Translations under genes and position numbers: made by a program
In this document: piece after piece, positions 7,619 through 15,289 of the stretch
Position numbering within the stretch: the stretch's first letter is position 1
Layout of the letters: every line of letters starts with the position of its first letter
NCBI GenBank assembly: GCA_036747295.1
Contig: DAIOCN010000020.1
Span: 1-44,460 of the forward strand
Reading direction: 5' to 3'
From: UBA4736 sp002404015
GTDB lineage: Bacteria; Chloroflexota; Dormibacteria; Dormibacterales; Dormibacteraceae
DNA length: 44,460 nt
Notes under the pieces: generated by a model
What the model saw: the letters and a program-made list of their open reading frames with translations, nothing else
What the model was told of the DNA's origin: nothing
Database searches by the model: none

Positions 7619-8929
7619 GTGGCGACAGCCGAACTCTCCGTCGTGACCGAGAACCTGCCGGGCAGCCAGGTCGGCCTGACCATCGAGGTGCCCCAGGAGG
7701 CCGTGGACGAGGCCTACGAGCGGGTGCTGAAGCGGCTCTCGCAGCGGGTCAAGATCGAGGGCTTCCGGCCCGGCCACGCCCCCAAGCCGCTGATCGAGGC
7801 CCGGATCGGCCCGGCCGCGCTGCGGGAGGAGGTCATCGACGCCCTCGTTCCGCAGGCCGTGAACCAGGCCCTGAAGGAACGCAGCATCGAGCCGATCGAC
7901 CGGCCCCAGGTGGAGGTCCTCGACCTGGAGCGCGGCCGCCCGGCCAGGCTCTCGGCCCGGGTCAGCGTGATGCCCGAGGTCCAGCTTCCCGAGCTGGCGG
8001 GGATGAAGGTCGACAAGCAGCACACCGAGGTCGACGACGACATGGTCGAGCGGCGCCTCCTGGAGCTGCGGGAACGGCTGGCGGAGATCGAGCCGGTCGA
8101 GCGCGAGGTCCGCCCCGGCGACCTGGTCGTGGCCGACCTGAAGGTTGCGACAGGCGGCCAGGAGGTCGCCTCCGAGGCCCGCAACGCAATGGAGATGGAG
8201 GTCCGCGAGGGCGTCCTGGTGCCGGAGCTGCTGGCGGTGCTGCCCGGCAAGAAGGTGGGCGAGGTGGCGACCGCGGAGGTCACCATGCCGGAGGACCACA
8301 GCAACCCGGACCTGGCGGGCAAGCTGGCGAACCTCGAGGTGACCGTCCAGGGCGTCAAGGAGAAGCGGGTGCCCGAGCTGACCGACGAGATCGCGCAGCA
8401 GTTGAGCGACGGTGAGCGGAAGACGGCCGCCGAGCTCCGCGAGGCCGTTCGGGAGGATCTGGTCGAGCAAGCCCGCCGATTGGACGAGCTGGCGCACGAG
8501 CAGTCCGTGCTGAAAGCGGTCGTGGAGGGGACCCAGGTCGAGGTCCCCAAGGCGCTCGTGGACCACGAGGTGGAGCACCAGGTCTCGGACCTCGAGGAGA
8601 GGCTCAAGCGCCAGGGGCTGCGCATCGACCGCTACCTCCAGTACCTGAACCAGACTCCGGAGGAATACCTCGACGGGCTGCGGCCGGACGCCGCGGCTCG
8701 CTTGAAGGTGGACCTCGTCCTGAGCGAGTTCGGCAAGCGGCTCGGGATCGAGCCCACCGACGAGGAGGTCGAGGCCTACATCCGCACGGAGGCCGAGCGG
8801 GACCCAGAGCTGAAGGGTTCGTTGGACCAGCTACTGGCCAACGGGTCGGCCCGGGACTACTTCCGGCACCGCCTGGAACGGCTGCGAATCCTTGAGACCC
8901 TGGTAAAAGAAGTTGGAAAGGAAGCTTGA
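7619..8929 (+). CDS. tig: Trigger factor, ribosome-associated chaperone
   Basis: Trigger factor binds the ribosome near the exit tunnel and shields nascent chains; the family also has a peptidyl-prolyl isomerase domain. The 436-residue product has the ribosome-binding signature KIEGFRPGHAPKPLIEARIG (classical GFRxGxxP) near residue 47, a central PPIase-like domain at about 150-245 (RPGDLVVADLKV...KKVGEVATAEVTMPEDH), and a long helical C-terminal chaperone domain. Length is typical. GTG 7619 follows TAGAAT by 7 bases. It sits directly upstream of clpP-clpX, the usual arrangement linking folding and proteolysis. Confidence 0.96.
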   Translation: MATAELSVVTENLPGSQVGLTIEVPQEAVDEAYERVLKRLSQRVKIEGFRPGHAPKPLIEARIGPAALREEVIDALVPQAVNQALKERSIEPIDRPQVEVLDLERGRPARLSARVSVMPEVQLPELAGMKVDKQHTEVDDDMVERRLLELRERLAEIEPVEREVRPGDLVVADLKVATGGQEVASEARNAMEMEVREGVLVPELLAVLPGKKVGEVATAEVTMPEDHSNPDLAGKLANLEVTVQGVKEKRVPELTDEIAQQLSDGERKTAAELREAVREDLVEQARRLDELAHEQSVLKAVVEGTQVEVPKALVDHEVEHQVSDLEERLKRQGLRIDRYLQYLNQTPEEYLDGLRPDAAARLKVDLVLSEFGKRLGIEPTDEEVEAYIRTEAERDPELKGSLDQLLANGSARDYFRHRLERLRILETLVKEVGKEA

Positions 8930-8961
8930 GAGTGCTGGATAGAGATTGGGAAGGGCGTGTC

Positions 8962-8967
8962 TACAAT
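8962..8967 (+). promoter_or_regulatory. -10 element, leaderless clpP
   Basis: TACAAT followed by 6 bases and GTG at 8974. It indicates that clpP has a promoter of its own in the 44-base gap after tig, and it fixes the start codon. Confidence 0.6.
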
Positions 8968-8973
8968 GGCCTC

Positions 8974-9633
8974 GTGGATGGCGGCGGCCTGCGGCCGATG
9001 AACTACATGGTGCCCATGGTCGTGGAGAGCACCAACCGGGGGGAGCGTGCCTTCGACATCTACTCGCGGCTGCTCAAGGACCGGATCATCTTCCTGGGCA
9101 CGCCCATCGACGACCAGGTCGCCAACCTCGTCATCGCGCAGCTGCTCTTCCTCCAGAGCGAAGACCCGGAGAAGGACATCTCCGTCTACATCAACAGCCC
9201 CGGTGGCCAGGTGACCGCCGGTCTCGCGATCTACGACACGATGCAGTACATCCGGCCCGAGGTCTCGACGATCTGCATCGGGATGGCCTATTCGATGGGC
9301 GCCGTGCTGCTCTGCGGCGGCGCAGCCGGCAAGCGCTACTCGCTGCCGCACGCCAACATCCTGATCCACCAGCCGTGGGGCGGCATGCAGGGGCAGGCGA
9401 CGGACATCCAGATCCACGCCAAGGAGATCCTGCGCACCCGCGAGGTGCTGAACGGGATCATCGCCAAGCACTCCAAGCAGCCGATCGAGCGGGTCCAGCA
9501 GGACACCGAGCGGGACTACTTCCTCACACCCGAGCAGGCCAAGGCCTACGGGCTGATCGACGACATCATCGCCTCGCCCGACCAGGTCCCCGTCCCCAGC
9601 GTGAACGGCAAGGAGGCCGCCAGTAAGAGCTGA
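8974..9633 (+). CDS. clpP: ATP-dependent Clp protease proteolytic subunit
   Basis: ClpP is the serine peptidase ring that pairs with ClpX or ClpC/ClpA. With start GTG 8974 the product has 219 residues and the catalytic triad Ser107 (AYSMGAVLL), His132 (LIHQPWGG) and Asp181 (TERDYFLTP). NSPGGQVTAGLAIYD is the conserved oxyanion/handle region. A longer frame begins at 8926 but would put the TACAAT promoter inside the gene; the shorter form starts 6 bases after that box. Only one clpP is present here, whereas many Actinobacteria have a clpP1-clpP2 pair. Its TGA overlaps the ATG of the next small gene (TGATG at 9631-9635). Confidence 0.95.
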   Translation: MDGGGLRPMNYMVPMVVESTNRGERAFDIYSRLLKDRIIFLGTPIDDQVANLVIAQLLFLQSEDPEKDISVYINSPGGQVTAGLAIYDTMQYIRPEVSTICIGMAYSMGAVLLCGGAAGKRYSLPHANILIHQPWGGMQGQATDIQIHAKEILRTREVLNGIIAKHSKQPIERVQQDTERDYFLTPEQAKAYGLIDDIIASPDQVPVPSVNGKEAASKS

Positions 9634-9842
9634 TGATCTTCCGACGCCGGTCCAAGGCCGCCAAGGTGGTCCGCCACAAGCCGCGCTGCTCGTTCTGCGG
9701 GAAGGAGAAAGGCGAGGTGGGGACGAGGCTCGGCCACCAGCAGGTCCAGCTAGTGGCCGGCCCCGGCGTTTACATCTGCAGCGAGTGCATCAGCGTTGCA
9801 AACGACATTCTGCGGGGGCATAATCCTCCGGCTCCGGCCTAG
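9633..9842 (+). CDS. Stand-alone ClpX-type zinc-binding domain protein
   Basis: This 69-residue protein is essentially a ClpX zinc-binding domain on its own: C19-x2-C22 (CSFCGKEKG) and C49-x2-C52 (YICSECI), with the motif LVAGPGVYIC also found in the ClpX encoded next (C13/C16/C35/C38). Between the two cysteine pairs it has 26 residues versus 18 in ClpX, an insertion around TRLGHQQVQ. No ATPase domain follows; it stops at 9842, six bases before clpX. The ATG overlaps the clpP stop, so it is translationally coupled. In ClpX this domain dimerises and binds substrates and adaptors, so a role as an adaptor or competitor of the ClpX N-domain is a reasonable inference. It might instead be a relic of a duplicated clpX. 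Confidence 0.85.
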   Translation: MIFRRRSKAAKVVRHKPRCSFCGKEKGEVGTRLGHQQVQLVAGPGVYICSECISVANDILRGHNPPAPA

Positions 9843-9848
9843 GAACCT

Positions 9849-11126
9849 ATGAACGACCGAGAAGACCGCCGCCGCTACACGCGCTGCTCCTTCTGCGGAA
9901 AGGGCCAGGACCAGGTCCGCAAGCTCGTCGCGGGACCGGGCGTCTACATCTGCGACCAGTGCATCGACCTCTGCCAGGAGGTCCTGGAGGAGGACAGCCG
10001 CTCGGTCGGGTCCAAGAAGGCCAAGACCGGCTTCATCCCCAACCCGAAGACCATCAGCGCGGCCCTCGACCAGTACGTGATCGGCCAGGAGCACGCCAAG
10101 AAGGTGCTCTCGGTGCAGGTCTACAACCACTACAAGCGGATCTCAGCCTCGAAGATGATCGGCGACGTCGAGCTTTCGAAGTCGAACGTCCTGCTGGTGG
10201 GCCCCACCGGCTGCGGCAAGACCTACCTGGCGCAAACGCTCGCCAAGATCCTCGACGTCCCCTTCGCGATCGCCGACGCGACCAGCCTCACCGAGGCCGG
10301 CTACGTGGGCGAGGACGTCGAGAACATCCTCCTGCGCCTGATCCAGGCGGCCGACTTCGACATCAGCCGCGCCGAGCGCGGGATCATCTACATCGACGAG
10401 ATCGACAAGATCGCCCGCAAGTCGGACAACCCCTCGATCACGCGCGACGTGTCGGGCGAGGGAGTCCAGCAAGCGCTCCTGAAGATCCTCGAGGGCACGG
10501 TCGCCAACGTGCCGCCGCAAGGCGGCCGCAAGCATCCCCACCAGGACTTCATCCAGATCAACACGACCAACATCCTGTTCGTCTGCGGGGGCGCGTTCGA
10601 CGGCCTCGAACGGATCATCGAGCACCGGATCGGCCGCAAGTCGATCGGCTTCGGGGCCCCTTCGACCAAGCTGGCCAAGCAGGAGAAGACCGAGATCTTC
10701 TCCCACCTGCAGCCGGAGGACCTCCTCAAGTACGGCTTCATCCCGGAGTTCATCGGCCGGCTGCCGATCACGGTGACGCTGCACCCGCTGGACGAGAACG
10801 ACATCGTGAAGATCCTTACCGAGCCCAAGAACGCGCTCGTGAAGCAGTACCACAAGTTCTTCAACCTGGACAACGTCGAGCTTGTCTTCGAGGACGGTTC
10901 CCTGGATGCGATCGCCGAGAAGGCTGTGGGCCGCGGCACCGGCGCTCGGGCCCTGAAGTCGATCATCGAAGAGGTGCTCCTGAACACGATGTTCGAGATC
11001 CCCTCGCGCCCGGACATCAAGCGCTGCATCATCTCGGCCAAGTCGATCCGGGACCGGGCGGAACCGGAGTTCGAGTACGCGGAAGAGGGCGACAGCCCGC
11101 CGCACGTCGTCGGCGAAAGCGCCTAG
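9849..11126 (+). CDS. clpX: ClpX, AAA+ unfoldase of ClpXP
   Basis: ClpX unfolds tagged substrates and threads them into ClpP. The 425-residue product has the N-terminal zinc domain (CSFCGKGQ...VYICDQC), Walker A GPTGCGKTYLAQTL near residue 119, Walker B IIYIDEIDKIA, GEGVQQALLKILEGT, sensor motifs, and the ClpP-docking IGF loop seen as HRIGRKSIGFGAPS. Length is normal. The ATG is preceded by AGGAAC about 4 bases upstream, one of few plausible Shine-Dalgarno sites here. It is the last gene of clpP-zinc finger-clpX. Confidence 0.97.
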   Translation: MNDREDRRRYTRCSFCGKGQDQVRKLVAGPGVYICDQCIDLCQEVLEEDSRSVGSKKAKTGFIPNPKTISAALDQYVIGQEHAKKVLSVQVYNHYKRISASKMIGDVELSKSNVLLVGPTGCGKTYLAQTLAKILDVPFAIADATSLTEAGYVGEDVENILLRLIQAADFDISRAERGIIYIDEIDKIARKSDNPSITRDVSGEGVQQALLKILEGTVANVPPQGGRKHPHQDFIQINTTNILFVCGGAFDGLERIIEHRIGRKSIGFGAPSTKLAKQEKTEIFSHLQPEDLLKYGFIPEFIGRLPITVTLHPLDENDIVKILTEPKNALVKQYHKFFNLDNVELVFEDGSLDAIAEKAVGRGTGARALKSIIEEVLLNTMFEIPSRPDIKRCIISAKSIRDRAEPEFEYAEEGDSPPHVVGESA

Positions 11127-11154
11127 GCCGGCAAGTAGCCCGGGAGCCAGCAGC

Positions 11155-11553
11155 TCACGGTGTGATAGCGATCGCCTCGACCTCGATCCGCATCTCCGGC
11201 CGGAAGAGCGCTGAGACCTGGACGGCGGTGCTGGCAGGCGGGCGCGCCGTGTTGACGTACTCGTCGCGGACCTTCCGGATCTCGGGCAGGTCGCGGACGT
11301 CGAGCAGGAAGTAGGTCAGCTTGACGACGTGCTCGAAGGTGGCTCCCGCCGCGGCCAGGCTCAGGCGCAGGTTCTCGAACACCTGCCGGGCCTGGGCCAC
11401 GATGTCCCCGGCGCCCACCACCTCGCCGGCGGCGTTGAGAGCCACCTGCCCGGCCACAAACACGAGACGGCCGCTGCCGCTCGCAACGTGGCTGTAGCCG
11501 GGCCCGGGTGCGACGCCCTCCGGAGCTGTGATGAAGGTCAGGTCCTCGGTCAT
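11155..11553 (-). CDS. RidA family protein (YjgF/YER057c/UK114)
   Basis: A 132-residue single-domain protein. RidA enzymes hydrolyse reactive enamine/imine intermediates made by PLP enzymes. Family features are PGPGYSHVASGSGRLVFVAGQVALNAAGEVVGAGDIVAQARQVFENL and the C-terminal RPPASTAVQVSAL...MRIEVEAIAI. In canonical RidA an arginine occupies the stretch around ASTAVQV and none is visible just there, so it may be a RidA-subfamily (Rid2-7) member with a different activity. The ATG at 11553 is 6 bases after a minus-strand TAGAGT box (11565-11560), so it is probably leaderless. It is divergent from the SDR across 41 bases and convergent to clpX. Confidence 0.87.
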   Translation of the reverse strand: MTEDLTFITAPEGVAPGPGYSHVASGSGRLVFVAGQVALNAAGEVVGAGDIVAQARQVFENLRLSLAAAGATFEHVVKLTYFLLDVRDLPEIRKVRDEYVNTARPPASTAVQVSALFRPEMRIEVEAIAITP

Positions 11554-11594
11554 GGATCGACTCTAGTTCCTCGACCGAGGGGTAGATTGGTCGC
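11554..11594. promoter_or_regulatory. Back-to-back leaderless promoters (RidA / SDR)
   Basis: The 41 bases hold TAGAGT on the minus strand (11565-11560, 6 bases before ATG 11553) and TAGATT on the plus strand (11583-11588, 6 bases before ATG 11595). The two -10 boxes are 17 bases apart, so the promoters must overlap upstream. Confidence 0.65.
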
Positions 11595-12383
11595 ATGAGG
11601 AATCTGCAGGGGCGCTCGGCGCTTTTGACCGGGGCTTCCAGCGGCTTGGGGCCGGTCATCGCTCGGCGGCTCCACCGGGAGGGGGTGCGCTTTATCCTCA
11701 GCGCGAGGCGGAAGCCCGAGCTGGACACCCTGGCCCGCGAGCTGGTCGGATCACGGGTCATCCCGGCCGACCTCAGCCGCCGCGGCGAGGCCGAGCGGCT
11801 CGCCTCCGAGGCCGGTCCGGTCGACATCCTGATCGCCAACGCCGGCCTGCCGGCCACCGGCGAGCTCGTCAGCTTCGAGGTCGAGGAGATCGACAACGCC
11901 CTGGAGGTGAACGTCCGGGCCGTCCTCGTTCTGACCCGGCTGCTGCTGCCGGCCATGCTCGAGCGCGGCTCCGGGCACGTGGTGCTGATGGCCTCGATGG
12001 CCGGCCAGGTGCCCGGCCCCAGGAACTCGGTCTACAACGCCACCAAGTTCGCGCTCCGTGGCTTCGGCCACGCGCTTAGGGCAGAGCTCCACGGCAGCGG
12101 TGTGGGGGTTTCGGTCGTGAGCCCGATCTTCGTCACGGGCGCGGGCATGTTCGCCGCGTCGGGGTCACGGGCCCCCGGCCGCGAGGTGTCGGTTGAGCGA
12201 GTGGCGGAGGCCGTATTGAAGGTGATCCGCGAGGACCGCTCTGAGATCACCGTGGCGCCCCTCGGCATGCGCCTGGGCGCCCGGATCCCGATGGCCTTCC
12301 CGCAGGTGATCCACACCTCGCTCTTCCGAAGTTCGGGGGCGATCCCGAAAGAAGCGATCGAAGCCCAGCGCCGCAATAGGTGA
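11595..12383 (+). CDS. Short-chain dehydrogenase/reductase
   Basis: A 262-residue NAD(P)-dependent SDR. The cofactor motif is TGASSGLG at residues about 14-21, NAG appears as ANAGLPATGEL, and the catalytic residues are Ser (VVLMASMAGQ) with the Tyr-x3-Lys pair in YNATKFALRG. The substrate is unknown; the sequence style is that of the YqjQ/DltE-type classical SDRs. ATG 11595 is 6 bases after TAGATT, so it is probably leaderless. It may be co-regulated with the divergent RidA gene through the shared 41-base promoter region. It is a monocistron, with a long structured gap after it. Confidence 0.88.
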   Translation: MRNLQGRSALLTGASSGLGPVIARRLHREGVRFILSARRKPELDTLARELVGSRVIPADLSRRGEAERLASEAGPVDILIANAGLPATGELVSFEVEEIDNALEVNVRAVLVLTRLLLPAMLERGSGHVVLMASMAGQVPGPRNSVYNATKFALRGFGHALRAELHGSGVGVSVVSPIFVTGAGMFAASGSRAPGREVSVERVAEAVLKVIREDRSEITVAPLGMRLGARIPMAFPQVIHTSLFRSSGAIPKEAIEAQRRNR

Positions 12384-12456
12384 GTTGAGCCGGCGGGTCG
12401 AGGGACCGGGTCAAGGCCGAAGAGGGCCCGGTCAGAGCCCGGTGCCTTGACGCGGT

Positions 12457-12484
12457 CGTTCCGGGGGGTGTCCCCCCCAGATAA
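12457..12484 (+). repeat. G-rich hairpin repeat, copy 1
   Basis: Begins CGTTCCGGGGGG, has a TGT loop, then a C-run, and ends CAGATAA. The 28-base segment matches 20747-20774 at all but a few positions, and both copies can fold into a six-pair hairpin. Confidence 0.6.
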
Positions 12485-12569
12485 AGCGCGATGAACACGC
12501 GGCACACCCGCGCTAACGCGGGATAGGGGACCCGTTCCGCGGTTCTTGGCGGCGCCTGAAGGCTGGCTG

Positions 12570-12575
12570 TAGACT
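12570..12575 (+). promoter_or_regulatory. -10 element upstream of valS region
   Basis: TAGACT, 10 bases before the ATG at 12586. It is the only TANNNT-type box well placed to drive valS, giving a leader of about 120 bases before the valS ATG. Confidence 0.5.
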
Positions 12576-12585
12576 GACGGCACCC

Positions 12586-12639
12586 ATGCGCCGCCAGCTA
12601 GTACAGGTCAACGTCCGCCGGCCGGCGCGCGCCCTCTAA
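12586..12639 (+). CDS. Possible leader peptide of valS
   Basis: A 17-codon ORF encoding MRRQLVQVNVRRPARAL, starting 10 bases after the TAGACT box and so nearly leaderless. Three of 17 codons are valine (GTA, GTC, GTC at positions 6, 8, 10), just before GC-rich self-complementary sequence (CGCCGGCCGGCG, 12616-12627). That would suit control of valS by charged tRNA-Val. There is no U-rich terminator after it, so transcription attenuation in the textbook form is not supported; translational control or a chance ORF remain possible. Confidence 0.35.
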   Translation: MRRQLVQVNVRRPARAL

Positions 12640-12701
12640 GCCGGGCTGAGCCGACCCGCGCCGGCTGCAGTCGATCCCGCCCGAGGTAGCAGCACGCCCG
12701 A

Positions 12702-15263
12702 ATGAGCAGCGACCACGCCATGCCGTCCGCGTTCGACCCCCAGGCCATCGAGGCCGGCTGGTCCACGCGCTGGGAGGCGGCCGGCCTCTTCCGGGCGGAC
12801 GCGCAGAGCCGCAAGCCGAAATTTTCGATCGCCGTGCCGCCGCCCAACGTCACCGGCGAGCTGCACCTCGGCACCGCGCTGAACGGGACGATCCAGGACG
12901 CCTGGAGCCGCTACCGGCGCATGACCGGCTACGAGGTGCTCTGGCTGCCCGGCACCGACCACGCCGCGATCGCCACGCAGAACGTGATCGAGCGCCAGCT
13001 GGCCGACGAGGGTACGAGCAAGGAGGCCCTCGGCCGGGCCGCCTTCGAGTCGCGGGTGGAGGAGTGGTACATCAGCGTGGGGGCGACCATCGTCAGCCAG
13101 TACCGCGAGCTGGGCGCCTCGCTGGACTTCAGCCGGCTCCGCTTCACGATGGACCCCGCCTACGTGCGCGCGGTCCGCACCGCCTTCGTGCGCTTCTGGG
13201 AGCACGGCTGGCTCTATCGGGGGCCGCGGATCGTGAACTGGTGCCCGCGCTGCCAGTCCGCCATCTCCGACCTCGAGGTCGACTGGCAGGAGCACACGGA
13301 CATCCTCTACTCCATCCGCTACGAGCTCGAGGGCGGCGGGGACGTCGTGATCGCCACCGTGCGGCCCGAGACCATGCTCGCCGATACCGGCGTGGCCGTC
13401 CACCCCGACGATCCCCGCTACCGGGGCCTGGTGGGCAAGTTCGCGATCCTGCCCCTGGTAGGCCGCCGGCTGCCGATCATCGCGGACGAGGCCGTCGAGC
13501 GGGATTTCGGGACCGGCGCCCTCAAGGTCACACCCGGCCATGACGCGCTCGACTACGAGATCGGCGAGCGCCACCATCTCGAGCTGATCAACGGCATGAA
13601 CCCGGACGGCACCATGAACGTGCCCGACCTGCCCCAATACCACGGTCGGCCGGCCGTGGAGGCGCGGGCCCTCGTCGTCGCGGACCTGGAGCGGGCCGGC
13701 TATCTGGTGAACACCCAGGAGTACGTGCACGAGGTCGGCCACTGCGACCGCTGCGGCACGATCCTCGAGCCGCTCGTCTCCGAGCAGTGGTTCCTCTCGA
13801 TGAAGGAGCTGGCCGCCAAGGCCGTCGCCGCCAGCGAGCGCGGCGAGGTGCGCTGGCACCCGGACCGCTACGAGCGGACGTACCTGGACTGGCTGCGCGG
13901 GATCCGCGACTGGTGCGTCAGCCGGCAGCTCTGGCTGGGCCACCGGATCCCCGTGTACACGTGCGTCGACGGCCATGTCTTCGCATCGGTGGACGAGCCA
14001 GACCGCTGCGGCGAGTGCGGCGAGGCGAGCCTGACGCAGGACCCCGACGTCCTGGACACCTGGTTCTCGTCCGCGCTCTGGCCGTTCGCGACGCTGGGCT
14101 GGCCGGACGACACCGAGGACCTGCGGGCCTTCTACCCGACCTCGCTGAACGTGACCGCGCGGGAGATCATCAACCTCTGGGTGAGCCGCATGATCATGAC
14201 CGGCCTCGAGTTCATGGGCGACGTGCCCTTCCGAGACGTGGCCATCCACTGCGTCGTGCAGACCGCCGACGGCCAGCGCATGAGCAAGTCCAAGGGCAAC
14301 GCCGTGGACCCTCGGACGATCGTGAGCACCCACGGCGCCGACGCGCTCCGGGCCTGGGCCGCATCCGTGGCCATGTCCACCCAGGACGTGCGCTTCGACG
14401 AGAGCCGGATCGAGGGCTTCAAGCGCTTCTCGAACAAGCTCTGGAACGCGACCCGGCTGGTGCTGAACTCGATCGGCGCCGAGCGCCTCGCCACGCCGTC
14501 GCCGGAGGCTGTCAGCAGCTTGATGGACCGCTGGATCCTGTCTCGGCTCCAGGTCGCGGTTGAGGCGGCCACCCGGGGAATCGAGGACTTCGCGTTCCAA
14601 TCCTCCGTGGCCGCCCTCTACGACTTTGCCTGGCACGACTTCTGCGACTGGTACCTGGAGGCCGCCAAGCCCCGCCTGCGGGACGGTGACCCGGCCGCCC
14701 GGGCGGTGTCCGGCCATGTGCTGGATGTGCTCTTCCGGGCGCTTCATCCCTTCATGCCCTTCGTAACCGAGGAGCTGTGGCACCGGCTGCCCGGAGAGCG
14801 CGACTTCCTGGTCCGGGCCGCCTGGCCGGAGGCGGACGCGAGGTTCTCGGAGCCCGATGCCGAGCGCCAGGTGGCGGAGCTGATCGGACTGGTGGAGGAG
14901 ATCCGGGCTGCGCGCCGGGCGGCTGGGGCGCCGCCCAAGGGCGGCCGCCTGCTGCTCGAGTCGGAGATGGACGGCGAGGCGTTGGCGCTGGTCGCCGAGA
15001 TGGCTCGCGTCGAACCCGTGCCCCAGCTCTCCGGGCCCGGCCTCGCCCTCACCCGGGCCGCCGTGCGCGTCGAGTTCCCCGTGGCGAGCGGAGGCGACGG
15101 TCGGCGGGAAGGCGAGCTGAAGCGGCTCCGCGCCGAGCTGGACCGGGTTGAGGCCAAGCTCGCCAACCCCCAGTTCCGGGCGAAGGCCCCGGCTGACGTC
15201 GTGGCCAAGGAGGAGGCGCGGGCGGCCGAGCTCCGCGACGCCCTGGGCCGCCTCGGCGGTTAG
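12702..15263 (+). CDS. valS: Valyl-tRNA synthetase
   Basis: Class I aminoacyl-tRNA synthetase that charges tRNA-Val. The 853-residue product carries the HIGH motif as HLGT (residues 55-58, within PPPNVTGELHLGTALN), the KMSKS motif as RMSKSKGN near residue 526, a CP1 editing domain (TVRPETMLADTGVAVHPDD), two zinc-type cysteine clusters (WCPRCQS and HCDRCGTILEP) and the ValS-specific C-terminal coiled coil (ELKRLRAELDRVEAKLANPQFRAKAP). An alternative ATG lies six codons inside (12720). No clear Shine-Dalgarno is seen for either. The gene follows a long structured leader. Confidence 0.97.
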   Translation: MSSDHAMPSAFDPQAIEAGWSTRWEAAGLFRADAQSRKPKFSIAVPPPNVTGELHLGTALNGTIQDAWSRYRRMTGYEVLWLPGTDHAAIATQNVIERQLADEGTSKEALGRAAFESRVEEWYISVGATIVSQYRELGASLDFSRLRFTMDPAYVRAVRTAFVRFWEHGWLYRGPRIVNWCPRCQSAISDLEVDWQEHTDILYSIRYELEGGGDVVIATVRPETMLADTGVAVHPDDPRYRGLVGKFAILPLVGRRLPIIADEAVERDFGTGALKVTPGHDALDYEIGERHHLELINGMNPDGTMNVPDLPQYHGRPAVEARALVVADLERAGYLVNTQEYVHEVGHCDRCGTILEPLVSEQWFLSMKELAAKAVAASERGEVRWHPDRYERTYLDWLRGIRDWCVSRQLWLGHRIPVYTCVDGHVFASVDEPDRCGECGEASLTQDPDVLDTWFSSALWPFATLGWPDDTEDLRAFYPTSLNVTAREIINLWVSRMIMTGLEFMGDVPFRDVAIHCVVQTADGQRMSKSKGNAVDPRTIVSTHGADALRAWAASVAMSTQDVRFDESRIEGFKRFSNKLWNATRLVLNSIGAERLATPSPEAVSSLMDRWILSRLQVAVEAATRGIEDFAFQSSVAALYDFAWHDFCDWYLEAAKPRLRDGDPAARAVSGHVLDVLFRALHPFMPFVTEELWHRLPGERDFLVRAAWPEADARFSEPDAERQVAELIGLVEEIRAARRAAGAPPKGGRLLLESEMDGEALALVAEMARVEPVPQLSGPGLALTRAAVRVEFPVASGGDGRREGELKRLRAELDRVEAKLANPQFRAKAPADVVAKEEARAAELRDALGRLGG

Positions 15264-15274
15264 GGCGCCCGACT

Positions 15275-15280
15275 TAAGCT
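15275..15280 (+). promoter_or_regulatory. -10 element of the membrane-complex operon
   Basis: TAAGCT ends 6 bases before TTG 15287 and 9 bases before ATG 15290, so the operon mRNA is probably leaderless or nearly so. Confidence 0.5.
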
Positions 15281-15289
15281 ACCCGCTTG

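Larger units (their letters stand above)
12384..12701 (+). other. Structured 318-base gap upstream of valS
   Basis: Contains several inverted repeats and no long gene. GTCAAGGC (about 12414-12421) can pair with GCCTTGAC (about 12443-12450). A GGGGGG-TGT-CCCCCC hairpin (12463-12477) belongs to a repeat also found at 20747-20774. CCCGCG-CTAA-CGCGGG forms a perfect hairpin around 12508-12523. A TAGACT box (12570-12575) precedes a 17-codon ORF at 12586-12639, followed by AGCCGG/CCGGCT arms near 12639-12666. I looked for a T-box (AGGGTGGNACCGCG) and did not find one. Confidence 0.6.

Noticed and set aside
12384..12701. T-box riboswitch before valS
   Set aside because: No AGGGTGGNACCGCG core and no terminator; AGGGGACCCGTTCCGCGG is only a superficial likeness without the required UGGN bulge.
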